From positions 17,704 to 81,703 of the forward strand of contig VWPU01011600.1 of the NCBI GenBank assembly GCA_013398955.1: 64,000 nt of DNA, read 5' to 3'. Source of the stretch: Callaeas wilsoni. Lineage: Eukaryota > Chordata > Aves > Passeriformes > Callaeidae. Both the position numbers and the translations under genes were made by a program. The notes under the pieces were generated by a model, which saw nothing but the letters and a program-made list of their open reading frames with translations, was not told where the DNA came from and did no database searches. Positions 14,801-29,800 of the stretch are shown here, one piece after another. Each line of letters starts with the position of its first letter. Positions within the stretch are counted from its first letter, which is position 1.

Positions 14801-17800
14801 TATATTAGTCAACAAACAAGCAGTGTTAATGCTGCAACACTGTTTCCCAACTGAGCTATCCTGGTTAGTGTGAGTTGGTGTATCACTACATTATGCTGAG
14901 TAAAACCTTCATTACTACTTCCTTTCACACTTACATCAGTAATCAATACTCTTATTAGAAACAAAACCATGGAAGAAATTTTTATTCTCTTTGGATTAAC
15001 TCTGTCTCCAAAGTGGAATTTCTTATAACATTTTTGGACTCGTTGTCCTAATTAGATAGGAGCAATGACCCAAATAATTGGTAGTTAATTTTTAACATGT
15101 CATGATCTTAAGGCAAAACAAAAAATAATTTGTACCTAAATTACTTCCATTTCTTTAAACAAATCTGAAATGTAAGTTATTTCTGTTAACTATTCGTTCT
15201 GAAATGTGTATGTAAAATTTACCTTGAGGGGGAGTGTAAAGTCTATGTCTTTGGTTTCCTTCAGGCCAAGAGGTACCAAGGGAACACTGAAAGTCTCTCT
15301 ATGGAAAAAAAGCAAAAAGATTCAGAATTTTTTTTCCCTGCTTCTCTGTCATAATTACTTTTGTTTTATTTGATGACAGGAAGTTTGTACACTGATGGGG
15401 TAAAGAGAGAAATACATAGCTTGTAAAAGTTCCTTCCTGCACAAGAAAATCTGCCTAATGGCTTGTGACTTCTCAAGAAGAGAATAAAGAAAGCTACTTG
15501 CCTGCACTTTTTTTTTTTCCATTTAAGTCTATTTTTCCTTCAAGGAAAGAAAAAGAGACTCTCAAAGGCTGGCTTATTGCAATTTAGCTCCACAGCTGCT
15601 AGGAGATCTGCCACAGTAAGAGCCATGGTAAGTATCAGTAGTTATAATCAGTATTTTACATGTTACCCATGATTTCGTATGTAGTAGTTTTGTGTGTAAC
15701 ACAAGGAGAAGCAGGGCCAAAGTGTATCAGTTTTCACAGTGAAAGGTCTAGGAGCAGGAAATCCAAGAACTACTTAGTTTCTAGACAATGCTAGGTGGTA
15801 ACCTCTAGACAAGTCAACCTCTAGAATATCAAAGGGCAATAAGGATGAGAAAAGACTTTAAAAAAGATCAGAGTTGCTTCCAGATACATAGTGTGTTGTG
15901 TAGATTAACAGATCAATATCAAGCAATTATGAAGTTTATCTAATATTTTCATTTTTCCTGAAAACAACTTTTTCACTGTCTAATCATCGTCTAGAGCACT
16001 CCATTACCAACTACAAAATCCCACATCCATTTATGGTCTTAGCAGCAAAACCAACTTTCTTATTGGTGAAAATTCCATCTTGAGAGGATGGCAGTAGGAA
16101 TGCAGCTTCCTAAGCAGAGGAAAGGTCCTTCATGATCCAGAAAGTGGCTCTGCTAGCTTGAAAAGGACTTCCAGGATACAGAGCCAAAACATCATTTTGA
16201 GTAGTGCAAATGATCTGATTTCAGATGAGGCTTTTAGAAGAAACCTCAACACTTTTACTACAGATTATATCAAGACTTTTTCCTCAAAAGGAAGTGAGAC
16301 TCATGGAAAAGAAACCTTAACTTACTGATTTAATCAATTCTAGTACCACTCACAGTCCCTGTAGATATCAGCATTGGTCATTCAAAGAAAGTGAATTTAA
16401 TTTTTTTCCACAGCTAAGGTGCCACACCCATGCAGCCAACATCATGAGAGTATTGAACAGTTAAGGAGGTGATCCTGGATTTCCAGAGCTGAGTAGAAAT
16501 AGCATCACGCTGCCCAATCCAGCTGAGATGTGTGCAAGTACTGAGAAGGCCAACCCTTCCGATTGTTTTAACACCATACAGGCTAATCCAGTAACCCATG
16601 GGTGTGACCTCATATTGACAATTGTATGCACAATAGTCAGAGAGCAACTATTAATAGCTACTTGCTGTTAAAGGCTGGAGAGCAGTTACAGGTAAATGAA
16701 TTATTTTAGCTGATGAAACATAAAAAGCATTTAGAGCTTAGAATGAAAAGCATAAGAAAGGCAAAACACCATTCAAAACAGATTGGGAAAGTAGGATCAA
16801 GAGAGAATCACAAGCACGCTGCTGTCCAGTCTCAAGGCTTCTGCCTGCCTTGAGGCCTGACCTACTGCTCATTCTTCAGTGAGAATCCAAATATTTTTAA
16901 TATTCTTTAGGTAGAAGAAGAAATAGTACTTGTGGAGCCCTGCTCTCAATTCCACAGCCGTAACTGCTCTCTGTGCTCACATGCATCCATGAAGACCAGT
17001 AAAATCTCGAACAAAAACCCCAAATCTCAAAAAAAAAGACCAATCAAAAAACCCCAAAACATTTTCGTATTGAATGGTTGCCAAAGTTTGCCACAGGGAT
17101 GGAGGGCAAGAAGCTTAGCAGAAGTTGCTGTTTGAGAAAACTACGACATAGATATTTTGCATCAAGTCAGCATTCAGTTGGAAGTTACCTCTCTGGAAAT
17201 GTGCTTCATCCTTCTACAGTAAAAATTCCTTGTAATCCACCTGGAAGTTTAACACCTAACTAAGAACAGTGCTAAGAGGGACCCAAAATTATACCCCCAT
17301 CACATGAAGCATTTCCATTTGTACCTTGAGCTGCTGTTAATTAAATAGTAAATATTTAGTTTTAGGAGCAACAAGACATATAACTGATACAGAAACCATT
17401 TCGGTCTGCAGGCAATGAATACTCCTTACTTTGAAGTATTATCTTTGAGGAATCCATTGCAATTTAAAAATTAGTGTGCTCTTCAAAGTGGAGAAAAATA
17501 TCTTGGAAAAAATCCAACTTTATCTACTAAAAATTCCTCTGCTTTAGCCAAGGAATTTGTGTTTTTCTGTCACTGAAGGGCACACACTCAAGATTACCCA
17601 GTCTGCTCTAAACATCAAATCAGTATTGTGTTTCTGTTCTCCAGCTACAGAGAGAGCTGTTATAAGCATCACGTTTGAGAAGAGATATTACTATACCGCT
17701 AAGTTTGTTCACTCCAGAATTAGCCATGCCAGTACTGGAAATTCTGCTAAGTGCCAAGTGTTTGCAGTATAGCCCCAAGAGCTTTCAATTCTCACGATAC

Positions 17801-20800
17801 TCTTCTCTTCAAAGGAACTTCATGTCCAAGGATCAGTGGCACATACATTTCCCAAGAGAAGGACAAATATGCAGACTAACCCTTAGTCAACAAATCTACC
17901 ATCAAGTATGTTCTCTTCCTATCACACTCTCTGTTCTTTCACATGGTTAGTGTCCAACATTCACACTCACCTAGAAACAATTTTGTTTTCAAGGGTAAAC
18001 AGAAGATCTGTTAATAATTGAATAACTTAGCTTTATACTTACTCTGCATTTTGATAAACTTCTACTGAGATATTAAGTCCTTCCAATTCTTCCTTTAAGA
18101 TCTGCAGGTCTGAGTTTACAAAACTCAGTTCCAGTAGTACCTGCTCTCGTACTTTGTTGTTGGTGGTTGCTCTGCAGAGACATATACATTTTTTATTGCT
18201 GAGGAAAACATTTTCTACAAGCTTGGTTGACCCCCTTCAACCTTCAATGCAAGCATTCTCAGCATTTTTAAGATTTCTTTTTATCTCCTTTAAAGATTAT
18301 ATAAGACCACATGTTTCAGAATTTATTAGGTTTTTCTGTCAAGAGAGTGCCTGGGATAGTTTCCAGGTAACAGCATGCAGCCACAGAAGATTTCCTATAT
18401 GCCAAATTTTCCACGTATGATTAAGGGTCAAGCTTATTTTCAGATACATTAATCAACAAAACTAACGCATCTTAAACAGAATCACCATCCTATTTTCAGA
18501 TAACGTGATTTTTTTTTTTCAAAGAAGATAGGTGGGTGGAGGTGGGAGGAGTCAGGAGACATTCTTCAGCAGAGACTTCCCCACCTTATAAATTGAATCA
18601 AGACCTATTGAGACTTCTGATCTTAAGAATAAAAGAAAATAACTTTCCCCCAAAAGTTATTACAGAACGAAATATTTTTCAACCAGACCTTTTTAATACA
18701 ACACTATTTTCTCTAAAATTCAATTTTGTTGGATGTAAATATGATTTTGTTTGCTTGTTTCCTTTGCCATTTATGTATTTAAATGGCAACACTTTGAACT
18801 GCTAGCACAATGGATGTTAGTATTTAACACCCCCTGAGCATTTCTGTGTGATTACTTATTTGCAATTTCTAAGCTGATTCTCCATACTGACAATTTTACT
18901 AGAATCGTACTCATTTCAAGATCCTTAAATCATCTGTATCCATAAATCCACAGGTATGAGTTTAAGATAAAAGGTATCCATGCTTAAGATACTGTATCCT
19001 TATATTAGAGTCCGAATCTTAAGACAATAACAAACTTAAAATTGCAGCATTTTGCATTTACCTTTATTTTAAGACAAAATTCACCTTCATAACTATTTAT
19101 GAACAACCATCTTGTAAATCTAGGCTCCACTTGGAGCAGTTCTCCAGTTTTATGGAGCACGTTGGTGAAGAACTAATTATTCCAAGACTAAAATTCTAAG
19201 TTTGTTTTTCATATTATAAATGAGTTATCTGTGAATTTTTTATGCTGTACTTTATTGAATACCTTGGATTGCTTAAATTGAGTGATGTTAACATCTGTTG
19301 CCTTCATAAGCCAAACTGGATACAAACATATGGTGGAGAGGATCTTCCTTGATAAAGGCAGCACCACACAGATAAATGGACAAGTTTTGATGCCACAAGC
19401 ACTTTAATTACAATATATTAAGGCTCCATGTTTGGTCTACCTTACCATCCTCCACAAGAGGGATTCTAATATCTTTTTCAGAAACCCCAAAGTTCCATCC
19501 AGATTGATTTCTCTATTGGCTCTATTGCTATGAACATCCATGTCAATTTAATTTGATTACCTTTTCATGTTTTTTACACTGTAGACATACTTTTTAGTAA
19601 CAACCAGCAAAAGACAGATACAGGGGCAATGTTATATTGTCAAGATCCACATAACTCTACACTGAATTCAATTTTAACTCAACTTCCAGAGCAAAAGACA
19701 ATGAAAAGGAGAGGGTGACTTTTAGAAATTCTAAGAACAAAAGTCTTTGCACTATACGGATCATGTGCTTCAAGCCTAGCGCTTACTTTCAGCCAAAAGC
19801 AAAGAAACCTGCATTTCCAGTTTTTTCTCAAATCCTACTCCAGGAGGCTCCTTGTGGAAAGCAATTGGTTTGTTTCTTTTAGAACTTGATGAAATTCAAA
19901 TAGAATCTGCAAACATAAAGCTTGTTTATTTTTTTCCCTAGGAGACTGTAAATACAACCAGTCATGTGAACTGTCTAGTGCTTAGGTTACTTTTAAAATT
20001 GCTTCTTTCAAAGAACTAGCAAGTTTTAATTGTTCAACAGGTGTAAATTCATTTTAGATTTCTAAAATTTTAAAAATAAGTCTGTTCCTCTACTCTTAAG
20101 TACATTTAGTTCCCACTCCTATAAATATCAAGTTCAGTATTTCAGCAGTTAATACTGGCATCAGAAACTGAAACTTAGGATATCTAGGTTAAATGTTACC
20201 AGTTTTCACATTAGATATTACTCATCTCTTTAGCCCTTCCAAAGCACTCCTGAATAGACAAGCAGAAACATTAACTGAATTAGGCACTCTGTTTCAAAAG
20301 CAGGTGTAATAATTTTGCTAACCATACAAAAGGTAGTAAAATTCTAAGTCTTACTCCTTAAGTCAATTACCAGAAAACAAAGCAAACTTAAGTCAGTCAC
20401 AGAGGCTAAAATTACCAATGTTTTCAACCTGTCACATCTCTTGCAAGAGTGGAGATAAAAGCAGATAACAGACAATGGGCAACCTACTGATTAATGACAA
20501 GTTTAAGAAAATTGAATTTATCCAAGCATTTTCCCTTCCTTAAGTATATTTATTAGATTTTGTTTTTGAAGATGCATTGTTGCTCCAGTTGCAGAGAAAC
20601 AGACACTACAGGAAACTACTGCAGATGAGAATTGGGATAATTTTCAGTTCTTCTGTGTAAGACTGGAAAGCTACAGACTTTGCCAAGCAGTTAATCACAG
20701 GATATAACAGCCTTAAGACAGGGTCAACATAAGGCTATTCCTATGGGCACAGCCACATATGAAAACATATCCTAAAGAAATGCAATAGATGAAGAGCAAA

Positions 20801-23800
20801 ATCTCTTCCAGTTACCTCAAACTGAAGGAGAATTTAGTGACAACTGGTGGTAACCCAGCTCAAATTACATGTGTGCTACCCTGCTACTCCTATATCCATT
20901 ATTACATGGAGCAAAGAAGGCAACGGACGGTCCTTTCTACTATGCAGCACAGAACTAAAGGATATTGGAAAAAGCCAACAGCATAGCGCCAATACCTTTA
21001 TTTGAGTTGAGGAGTAAAAGGGAGTCATTACAATATTCAGCAAGGTTCACTTGCCATTATCACTAGCAATAAAGCTGAATAAAGAGAGCAACCTAAGAAA
21101 GTCTAACATTCAGCTCATTTGCTACAACATAGCAGTACTGAAAGTGCACTTGAAAGCAAGTAATGACTCTATAGAGTTATAGCTTGAAAAAATTCAGGGA
21201 GTTTCACAAATCATTCTACAGTAAGAGATGCAGCATGTTTGGGGGAAAAAAGGAGAAAATACAACAGCTAAGAGATTCTACAAAATTAGAAGAAAATTAG
21301 ACAATTGTTGCTTGGGCAAGAGAACTAGGAAACCATGACATATACCTTAAAAGATTTTCAGCACCAGCTCTCATTCTCACTGCTCTTAAGATCTGTTGGT
21401 TTAGAACAGCTCTTTGATTTTGCAGTTTGCTTCGTCCAGTCTCGGCAAGAGGATTACATCCCTAGAATTAAGAAAACAAGTTTTTTGTCGCTGTTGGAAG
21501 AAACTTAAAAGGGACTAACATTGAATTTAAATGAATTTTAATGGCATAGGTTCTGTATGAATACAAATTAGCTACATTAACATCGATGATGATCTGACAT
21601 GAATGACAGTATTTCTTGTCTCAAACTTGGTCATTAAAACCAAAAGAGACCATGACCACAGTACATTTTAACTTTAAAATCCAGACAGAAAATATTTGTT
21701 TTAAACCTTAAGTACACATGTGAGCCAGTGTCTTCTCCCTTAAAAATATTTTCAAGATACTTCGCAAATGCAACCAAATTTGACAGAATGTTATTAAGTT
21801 TCTAGGATTTTATGAAAACAGTATCTGGCAAGACAGCAACTCCCATCAAAGCTTCTGCTTAGCCTTTGCAAAACATCAGAGTTCCATACTGAGATATAAG
21901 CAGCCTTGAAATACAACTCTGTCCAAAACGGACTGTGGTGCTCAAAGTTTGGGGCTCAAAAACCTGATCCCAGTTTTAGGATCTCTGATTTTTCCTTCTG
22001 GTGGCTCAGACCTTCAGTACAATTCCTACCCCTCCTTCCCTAGGTTCCTCTCTTCACATCTCAAATTTACCAAAATAGAGCTTAAAAGGGTTAAATGATA
22101 ATACCTTTAGACCCTTATCAAATTAGGCTCTTAAAAAGTAAAGTGTGAAATCCAGAATTCACAAGAATGCTCCCATATACGTGCATACCTTACACAAGTA
22201 CAAGACTCAAACTACTGAAACCTGTGTTTGAGCAGGACTGAGCCACTGTATTCTGAGCACTGATAAGCTAAAACTGCTACACATGAATAGGACTGCATGT
22301 TTGTCTTTCTTTTGTTCAAGGGAAACACAATTTTAACACCTTTTAAATATATGTCAGAAATTTCCCTTCCACACTTTTATTCTTTGCCCCTGCCACCCCT
22401 TTTTTAAACAGTATCAAACGCCTTTGAATCTTAATACTTAGAATCCACCCGCACATCCCTGCAGTCTTAACTAGTAATTCTGAAGCAAATAAAATTACTG
22501 TTTCGAGGCCCACCCTTAAACGAAGAATGTCCTTTTGGATGGCCTCACTGGCTATCATTGCAAAGCTTATCAGAGTCCTACTGGATTGTCTGCTACACAA
22601 GAAGGAGGCTCAGACCTCTCTAAGTCCTCTTTCAACTACTTCAGCCACTAAATTACGCACTATTTTGGACCTCTCCCTCTTAATTTTGACTAGAAAAATT
22701 TGATTTTAATATAAGAGCATTTAAAAGTCTATTAACAAGCTCTAATTCTGAGTGGTCAAGCAATGGCATACCAGCAAAACAAAAGTATTTAAATAGAACA
22801 TGAAATTCTAATCATGTATTTGAAGTTCAGTTCTTGTTTTTGTTGTCAAGTGGAAGCAAACTGACTTGACAACAGAGGAATGAGCTGATCAAATCAGATT
22901 ACACTAGTTCAACCGAGAAGGCATACAGCCCAATAATGTTAATTTTACATATCTAGTTTGATAAGTTTAAAACAAATAGGTAAAATGACAGGAAGCTTGT
23001 GCAAACATCTTCAGAAGCATCATTTGCCACGTAACTTCAAAAAACACACCACACTGAATTACTGCATTGAAATGTTTCTGCATTGAAATACCACTCACAG
23101 CACAAGCTCGCAGCTCTCTTCATTGAGAAAGCTCTTGCAGCAAGCTTGACACATTGTGTAGATTTGGCACAGCCTAGTTTTTTAGTACCAGAGAGGGCCA
23201 CAGAAGAGGCTTCTGTGAGAAGCTGCTAGAAGCTTCCACCATGTCCGACAGAGTCAATCTCTGATGGCTCTGAAGATGGACATGCTGCTGGCCCAATTAG
23301 AGAGGCTGGTAACGCCTCTGTAATGACATATTTAAGAAGAAAATCAAAACAAGGCACATTTGTTTCAAGGGTGGCGAGGTGCCGCGGCCATCTCGGCGCG
23401 GCCTGTGGCGAGCCTTGCCTGCCTGGCCGCCCCTAGCCAGCCACGCTGCAGGTGGAAGGGAAGGGCAGTGGCGGCGGCTTCTCCTTCCCGGCGCCCCACA
23501 CGAGGAGAGACGTTAAATAACACCAGTGCAGGGCAGCCGCTGCTGCCAGCATGGTGGCGGTGGGGCCGCGTGGCCAACAGCAGAAACAAAGTGAGCAATT
23601 ATCTGACATGGAACCTAGACGAAATCAACCTCTCGGTGCTGTGGGATCCTGCAGAAATCTTTTATTAGTGGAATCAGTGGAACTTGTTGGCAATGGTACC
23701 TACAAGCAGCAGCTTTTCTGCTAGTCAGAGAAGTGAGGACATGTCAGGGAAAACAACACAGAGGAACCAAGGTCAGTGGGAAAAAGAAGAGGGGGAAGAG

Positions 23801-26800
23801 GTGCTCTAAGTGTCAGAGCCAAGATTCCTCTGCAAGCCGTGGTGAGGACCATGGTGAAACAAACTGTCCCCTTGTAATACGCAAAGTCCACAGGGAATGC
23901 AGCGATCCACTCGCAGCCCATGGGAAAAGTGCTCACACTGGAGCAAGTGGATGCCAGAGAAAACTGTGATCCAGTAGGAGTCCCAAATAGAGAGAGAGGG
24001 CCCTTGCTTCCAAACTAGAGCAGCCTGTCTTTAGAGAACTGCATCCCGTGGATGAGTGACCCACGCCAAAATGGTTTTGCGAAGACTGTTTGCCTGTGGG
24101 AGGGACCCCATGGCATAGCAAAGACTCCTCTCCCTGAGCTAGCAGAAGAAGATCTCGAGTGATGAACTGACCAAAACCCCCCATGGCCCTATCTCCCTGC
24201 ACTGTCTGTGGGAAGGAGGGCGGGGCTGGGGGAAAAAAGGTGTTTTAAAGGCTTACTTCTCATTATCCTCCTCTGACTCTGTTAATAATAAATTTACCTT
24301 ATAACTTTAAATTTGAACCTGTTTTGCCCTTAAGAGTGTTTTCTCCCAGTCTTCATCTCAACTCATGAGCTTTTTGTTAATTTCTTTTTTTCTTTTCCCC
24401 CTCTCCTCTGCCCAGCTGAGCACAAGAGAGAGTGAGCAAACGACTTTAGTGGGTGCCTGGCATTTGGTCAGTGTCAAACCATGACACACATAGAAGATGA
24501 ACTTTTTACTGGAGGGAATACACACACGTAGCAAATTCATTCATTCATCTCAGATTAGAAGTAGCCCTTTAACTACCAAATACTTTATGCTCCTTTACAC
24601 ACAATTATATACAAAGACATAAGCAAGGCACACTTTAGTGTATAACATGGTCTTGTAGCCATGAGTTGCTTTCTGATCTTAGTCTGGTTCTTTTTCTGGG
24701 ATGCAGCTTTCTTTCCCACTTTGCTTTTCCTTCATTTTGTGTTGTAGAGTCTTTTCTACTACTGCTACTCAAAGCCTTATCTCCTTCCATTCTATCCATG
24801 CCATTTTTCATTTGAACCTCACCAATTACCTCTTCTTGCTCTTGCACTCATTTTGAGTATTTAAGTCTCATCTCAGACCTGTCATCTCCATATTTATGCA
24901 CAGGTATTTCCTTCCAACTTCTTTCTTGACCACTTAGTTCAAGCATCCTTCTAAAACGTATCCTTGCCTTGCCCTTCATTTTTTTCTGTAAAGTTGCAGC
25001 TTCCTCCCAGAACTCCCTGCCCTTTCTATGTGCCAAATATGTTTGAGGACATCATTTAAATACTTCTTTACAGCTTCACTTCTGGGAAATTTTTCAGGAA
25101 GATCAACTGCCTGATTCCCAAGCCCATGAAGCTTGTAGAAGTGATCCCTTCATTTTAATGAACTTTTGATCAGGCTCCCACTGAACAATGAGTACAAAAC
25201 TGCAGTGATCTGAAACTCTATGCAAAGAGAAAAAGAATAAGAGATGATTCTCTGCATTTCAGGTCCCCAGGCACTAACCTCCGTAGGAAGGAAAACCAGC
25301 CCTGGGCCCTAACAGGACAAGGCACTCACAGACCAAGGTATCTGCATAACCTCCAGTGTGCCTGCAAGTGCGACGATTTTGATAAAAGGCTTCTTATGGA
25401 TTGAGGAGTCTGTTTTCAGAATACGCCCACCTGTTGCAAACATATGGCATTAACTTCACAAAGCCTATATGGAATTAATATTTTACTTTTTGGAAAATGT
25501 TGCTTTTTACATCTCCCGCACAGGCAATGAGGACATTCAGCTAGTTCATGTTCATTTGCAGGCTTAAACTCTTTATTGTAATCAAGCTGCCACAAAACTG
25601 ATGGGGAGAAGTCTGCGTAGAGGACGGCAAAAATAACCAATATCCGAAAAAAACCCACAAGAAATATACAACCTGGGAAAGACACGCCCTTGCGTAAAGC
25701 ACAAATTCTGCATACTAAAAAGTTATTTAGCAAACAGGTCCAAGCAGGTGCTTAGTTTTGTCTTCCTCCATGTAGAAGATCCCCTTCCCAAACAGCATTT
25801 CTACATGGCTCACATCAGAAGTCTAGTCATGATGAACGCAAAAATCATGACTGTTTGCCAAACAATGAGTAATAGCAGTAAGCATTCAAAATTAACATAA
25901 ATATGATTTACAAAGTAGTGGTTTGAACTTTTAAGATGAGCCACACTGTCTGAAGGTGACACAGAGTTGAAACTGGGTGTGCCTCCTTTCTTAAAGGAAA
26001 ACATTCCTTTCCCGCCAGTGCACCCTGTGCTGCTTGTCAAGCCCAATAGTGTACACAAATGGCCATATCCTCCAGGTATTTAAACATGTATGTTTAAATA
26101 ACAAGTATGCATGGAACTTACGCACACAACTTCTTTGGCTCTAATAGCAATCGTAGCAAACAGCGTATTTCACACCAGTATTTCTAGAACTGATCCCAAG
26201 TCCTGTTAAACTGTCATTTCCTTACCTTCTTCCAATACTATAATTAATGTTTCTTTTTGCAAGTTACCACTAGTTCAATTTTGAAAATTTAGCTATATAC
26301 TGCAGATCTTTCAGAAACACAAGTTTTATCTGAGGATTTTGTTGTTGTTGTTTGTTTTAAAAAAAGAGGTGGGGAAGATCTGGTCTTCCAGAGCCTGGTC
26401 TACTTGTGCCATGAACAAATATTTCACAGCTTTAAGTGCCTGGCCCAAAGATTAAAATAAAGTTAAAGAACTAATTATTGTATTAAACTCCAAAGATGTA
26501 TTTCCTACATGAACTTGTCACAGCACTCACTAAGCAAAATTAGCATTCATATTTCATCAGAGGCATCTGTCTCTTGACTAACCAAGTTTCAGATGATTTG
26601 TAGTTTCACATGAAGGCCTACTTTCTGGTTTAGGTTTTATGAATTTGTATATAATGAGTGGATATTGGATGACAAGGGTTATGAATCATCGCTATGTTGT
26701 TTCTGTCCTGCCAGACAAGTGGAAAGAGAACAAATAGCCAACTAAATATTCCTGTGTCGATGCTAATGTTGATGGTTGCCTGGCTACTAATGACTTAAAA

Positions 26801-29800
26801 AGAACCCCAGGAGCTAAACCTCAGTGGAAGGACAGGTGTGGCAGGTTGGTAAACTGATACATTAACAACAGGTGGGGGGAAGCCCTACAGAAAAAAGCCC
26901 AAAAAGAGGGGAAGGACAAAGTGTTAATTAGGGAAGTGCTGATTCATGAGCTAGATACCATACCTATCATCATTTTCAGTCTGGTGCTTCATTTACGGAA
27001 CTGCTTGCTTCTGCTTTTAGCCTTCTTCCCTGACTAATATACAGTCATTCTTTCTAAATCAGCTTGGTCTATATGATAAGTATCTAGCCTCACAGATGGA
27101 AGCAAAGCTTTAAGAAAGGGAAAAAAAAATTATGGATATTTGTTCAACTGATCGGAATCTAAAGATTCATTAAGCTAGCTGTCCTACTGCTCTGCCTCTG
27201 TGTAGCACAGTGGACTGCTATCCAGAACAACCAAACTGAAGCTGGGATGCTTTATGTTGAGCAATACCTAGAGAGCTGCAGAAATGGTAACCTTGGAAAA
27301 TTAACTATGGCTTTTTCTTACCATTTATTGCAACCTTCTGACTGATGAGAGAAATTTGAGAAGTTATGGCCAGTATAAGGTGTTACAAAGCAGTAAGCCA
27401 AGGTGAGAAAAATAGACTAGAAAGAACTTGCTAGGTATCTCTTCCTTGCTCTGCTCCTACCCACCAAAAAAACAAACAAGAAGAAACAAAAAACACCCAC
27501 AAAAAAAAACCCCAAAAATAATACAGCAGGCATAGCCCTACTAATAGGTCATCACACAAGCATTGGATCCTGTGACTGGATGAGTACTATATTATAAATC
27601 TCCTGAGTTCTGTATGTTGATGTGTCTCTGGGATATTTACTTTGCAAAAGCTTTCTGGTATAGTGGGATGGTGTGCTGTTAAAAAGAAAAAAAAAAAAAA
27701 GGAGAGAACAGCTTGAAAAAGAAAGCTGTTTCTCTCACAAAAATTCAAAAGTAACTAAAAAAACCCAAGAAGACATCTGAGAGGCAAAACAAGCCAAAGA
27801 ACCACGGCAGGTGTAAAAAATAACCATGGTTGGGAGAAGCATCTCATGTAAGCAAAGCAGCACATGACAACAGACCTGCTTTAATTACTATTGCTCTATT
27901 GAAAAATCCTTCCTGTCTAAATGCTTTGCTCTACTTTTAAAACAAATTGTTCCTTGCTCTTATCATCAGTTTTGTCATTATTTTCATAGAGAAGAAAGAC
28001 TGGGGGCAGAATTTGGATGGATGTGTGGGATATGCATGGTTGATTCACAGATTGCTGTCAGTAACAGTGAAAGAATGTGAAACTCCATACAGAGTAGGTC
28101 AAGATATGAGGCTCACGGTCCAAGAGCACTCACACCATCCAGGAGAACAGGTACAGTGTACCCTGGCAATGTACACTGAACTATGCCAAGATAAACAGAA
28201 CAGTAGCAGAACCAGTTCCTGGTACATTATCTTCCCAGAAAGTAAAAAGTTCCAGGCAGAAGCACCATCTTCTTTTTGATGGAAAATAAGGTGCTTCTTC
28301 CATTTTGCCATACTCTCTTCAGGACACCAGCAAGGATATTTTTTGTTGTTGCCTGTTTTGCTTTTAAAAGTAAAATTCTTCTCACAAGATTGGGTGCAGC
28401 TCATCAAACAGCTAAAGAGGGTTGTTTTGGAGGGAAGATATAAGAGGAAGTCAATAAGGGCAACAGTGACAGAGTAATACATACTCTGTGTGGCTGCACA
28501 GGTCATTCCTTAAAATTAGATGATTAAAAAAGAAAAAACACCAACAAAAGGCACACCAGCATTGAGCCAGCTCAAAGCATCTTACAGGTTTAAGGAAAAA
28601 TTTAATCTTGCATATATAAATGATACGTCTTTGCCACAGGGAAAAAGGAGACAATGGAAAAAGATGGGGTAAGGGAAAGAGGAAAAGGTCCATCTGGAAC
28701 AGCTCTGACATCACTGGAAGGGAACAGGGGAGATAAATCCGAGAAAGGGTGCAAGTGGACTTCAGTTGCTGGCACCCATCACATCTCAGACTCACATGGC
28801 AGAGTAACTTTTAGGTGTGACAACAGAAGTCAAAGCAGGAAACAAGACTGTGCATCTGCTTCCCCATTTCTGGCCAGTCATAGTTTTACATGGCCCCCTC
28901 CATACATTAAAAAAAAAAAAAAAAAGACACTAAACAAAAATTAAGTAAATAAGTTGTTTTACACAGCAGCCCTCAGCATCCCCAAGATGCAGTTTCTAGT
29001 ATGCTGTATTTCAAAAAGCATAACACACAAAAGAGTAATACAGACTTTGTGCACACCTCCCATAGTAAGCCATTCATCAAAAGAAAATATCAAGAGTCTA
29101 AAACAATTGGATACTGTGTGAATTGCTCAATTTTTCTCAATTATAAAATTTAATTGTGCACAATATTCTTAGAAAGTATGGGAGGCAACCTCATTGTGTA
29201 AGTCGTGCTTGGAAGCCATGTTTGAGCAAGACTGATGCAAAGCAAGTGTTTTCACCTTGTTCCACAGCTTACAGAATAAAAAAAGTTAATTAAGTAAGGG
29301 TCTTTTGACCTAAAAACACATGGACTACCCTTGGAAATTGATGTGATTCTGCACCAATAAAAGTGGTAAACCAACCCTCAAATCCTTTCAGGAAAACAAA
29401 TAGTGTGATTTAGAAAGGAAAGGGAAAACAATACCAAGATAACTCAGAAGGGAAAGAGGGAAGACCCATGGGCACCCATCAAAAGCTCTGTCACTAATCT
29501 CAGTCACATGAAATCACCAAGTATACCATTCACAGGGACAGGTAAATACCGCATTTAAAAGATCCCCTTGGGTTCACAGCTTGTACCTGTTAAAGATTCC
29601 AGGAGTGGGATTGTTTTGGTGCAGTTTTTTGGTGTTTTGTTTTTCCTCCCCCTTTCACCCAGAACTTCTAAGTCAGAATTAAAGCTCTGACCTTTGACAC
29701 CATTCAACTAATATATAACAAGGTATACTAGTTTCCTGCTTACTTTTAGGGACCGAAGGCTTTGAGCATCTAGCCTAATCTGAAGTTCATCACTTTATTA

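Noticed and set aside
23360..23668. 102-codon open frame in a GC-rich block
   Set aside because: It falls in the LTR at 23155-24486 and has no recognisable domain.
27947..28944. Cluster of 96-135-codon open frames on both strands in RHPN2 intron 1
   Set aside because: No homology, no splice partners, and overlapping frames on both strands; treated as chance.
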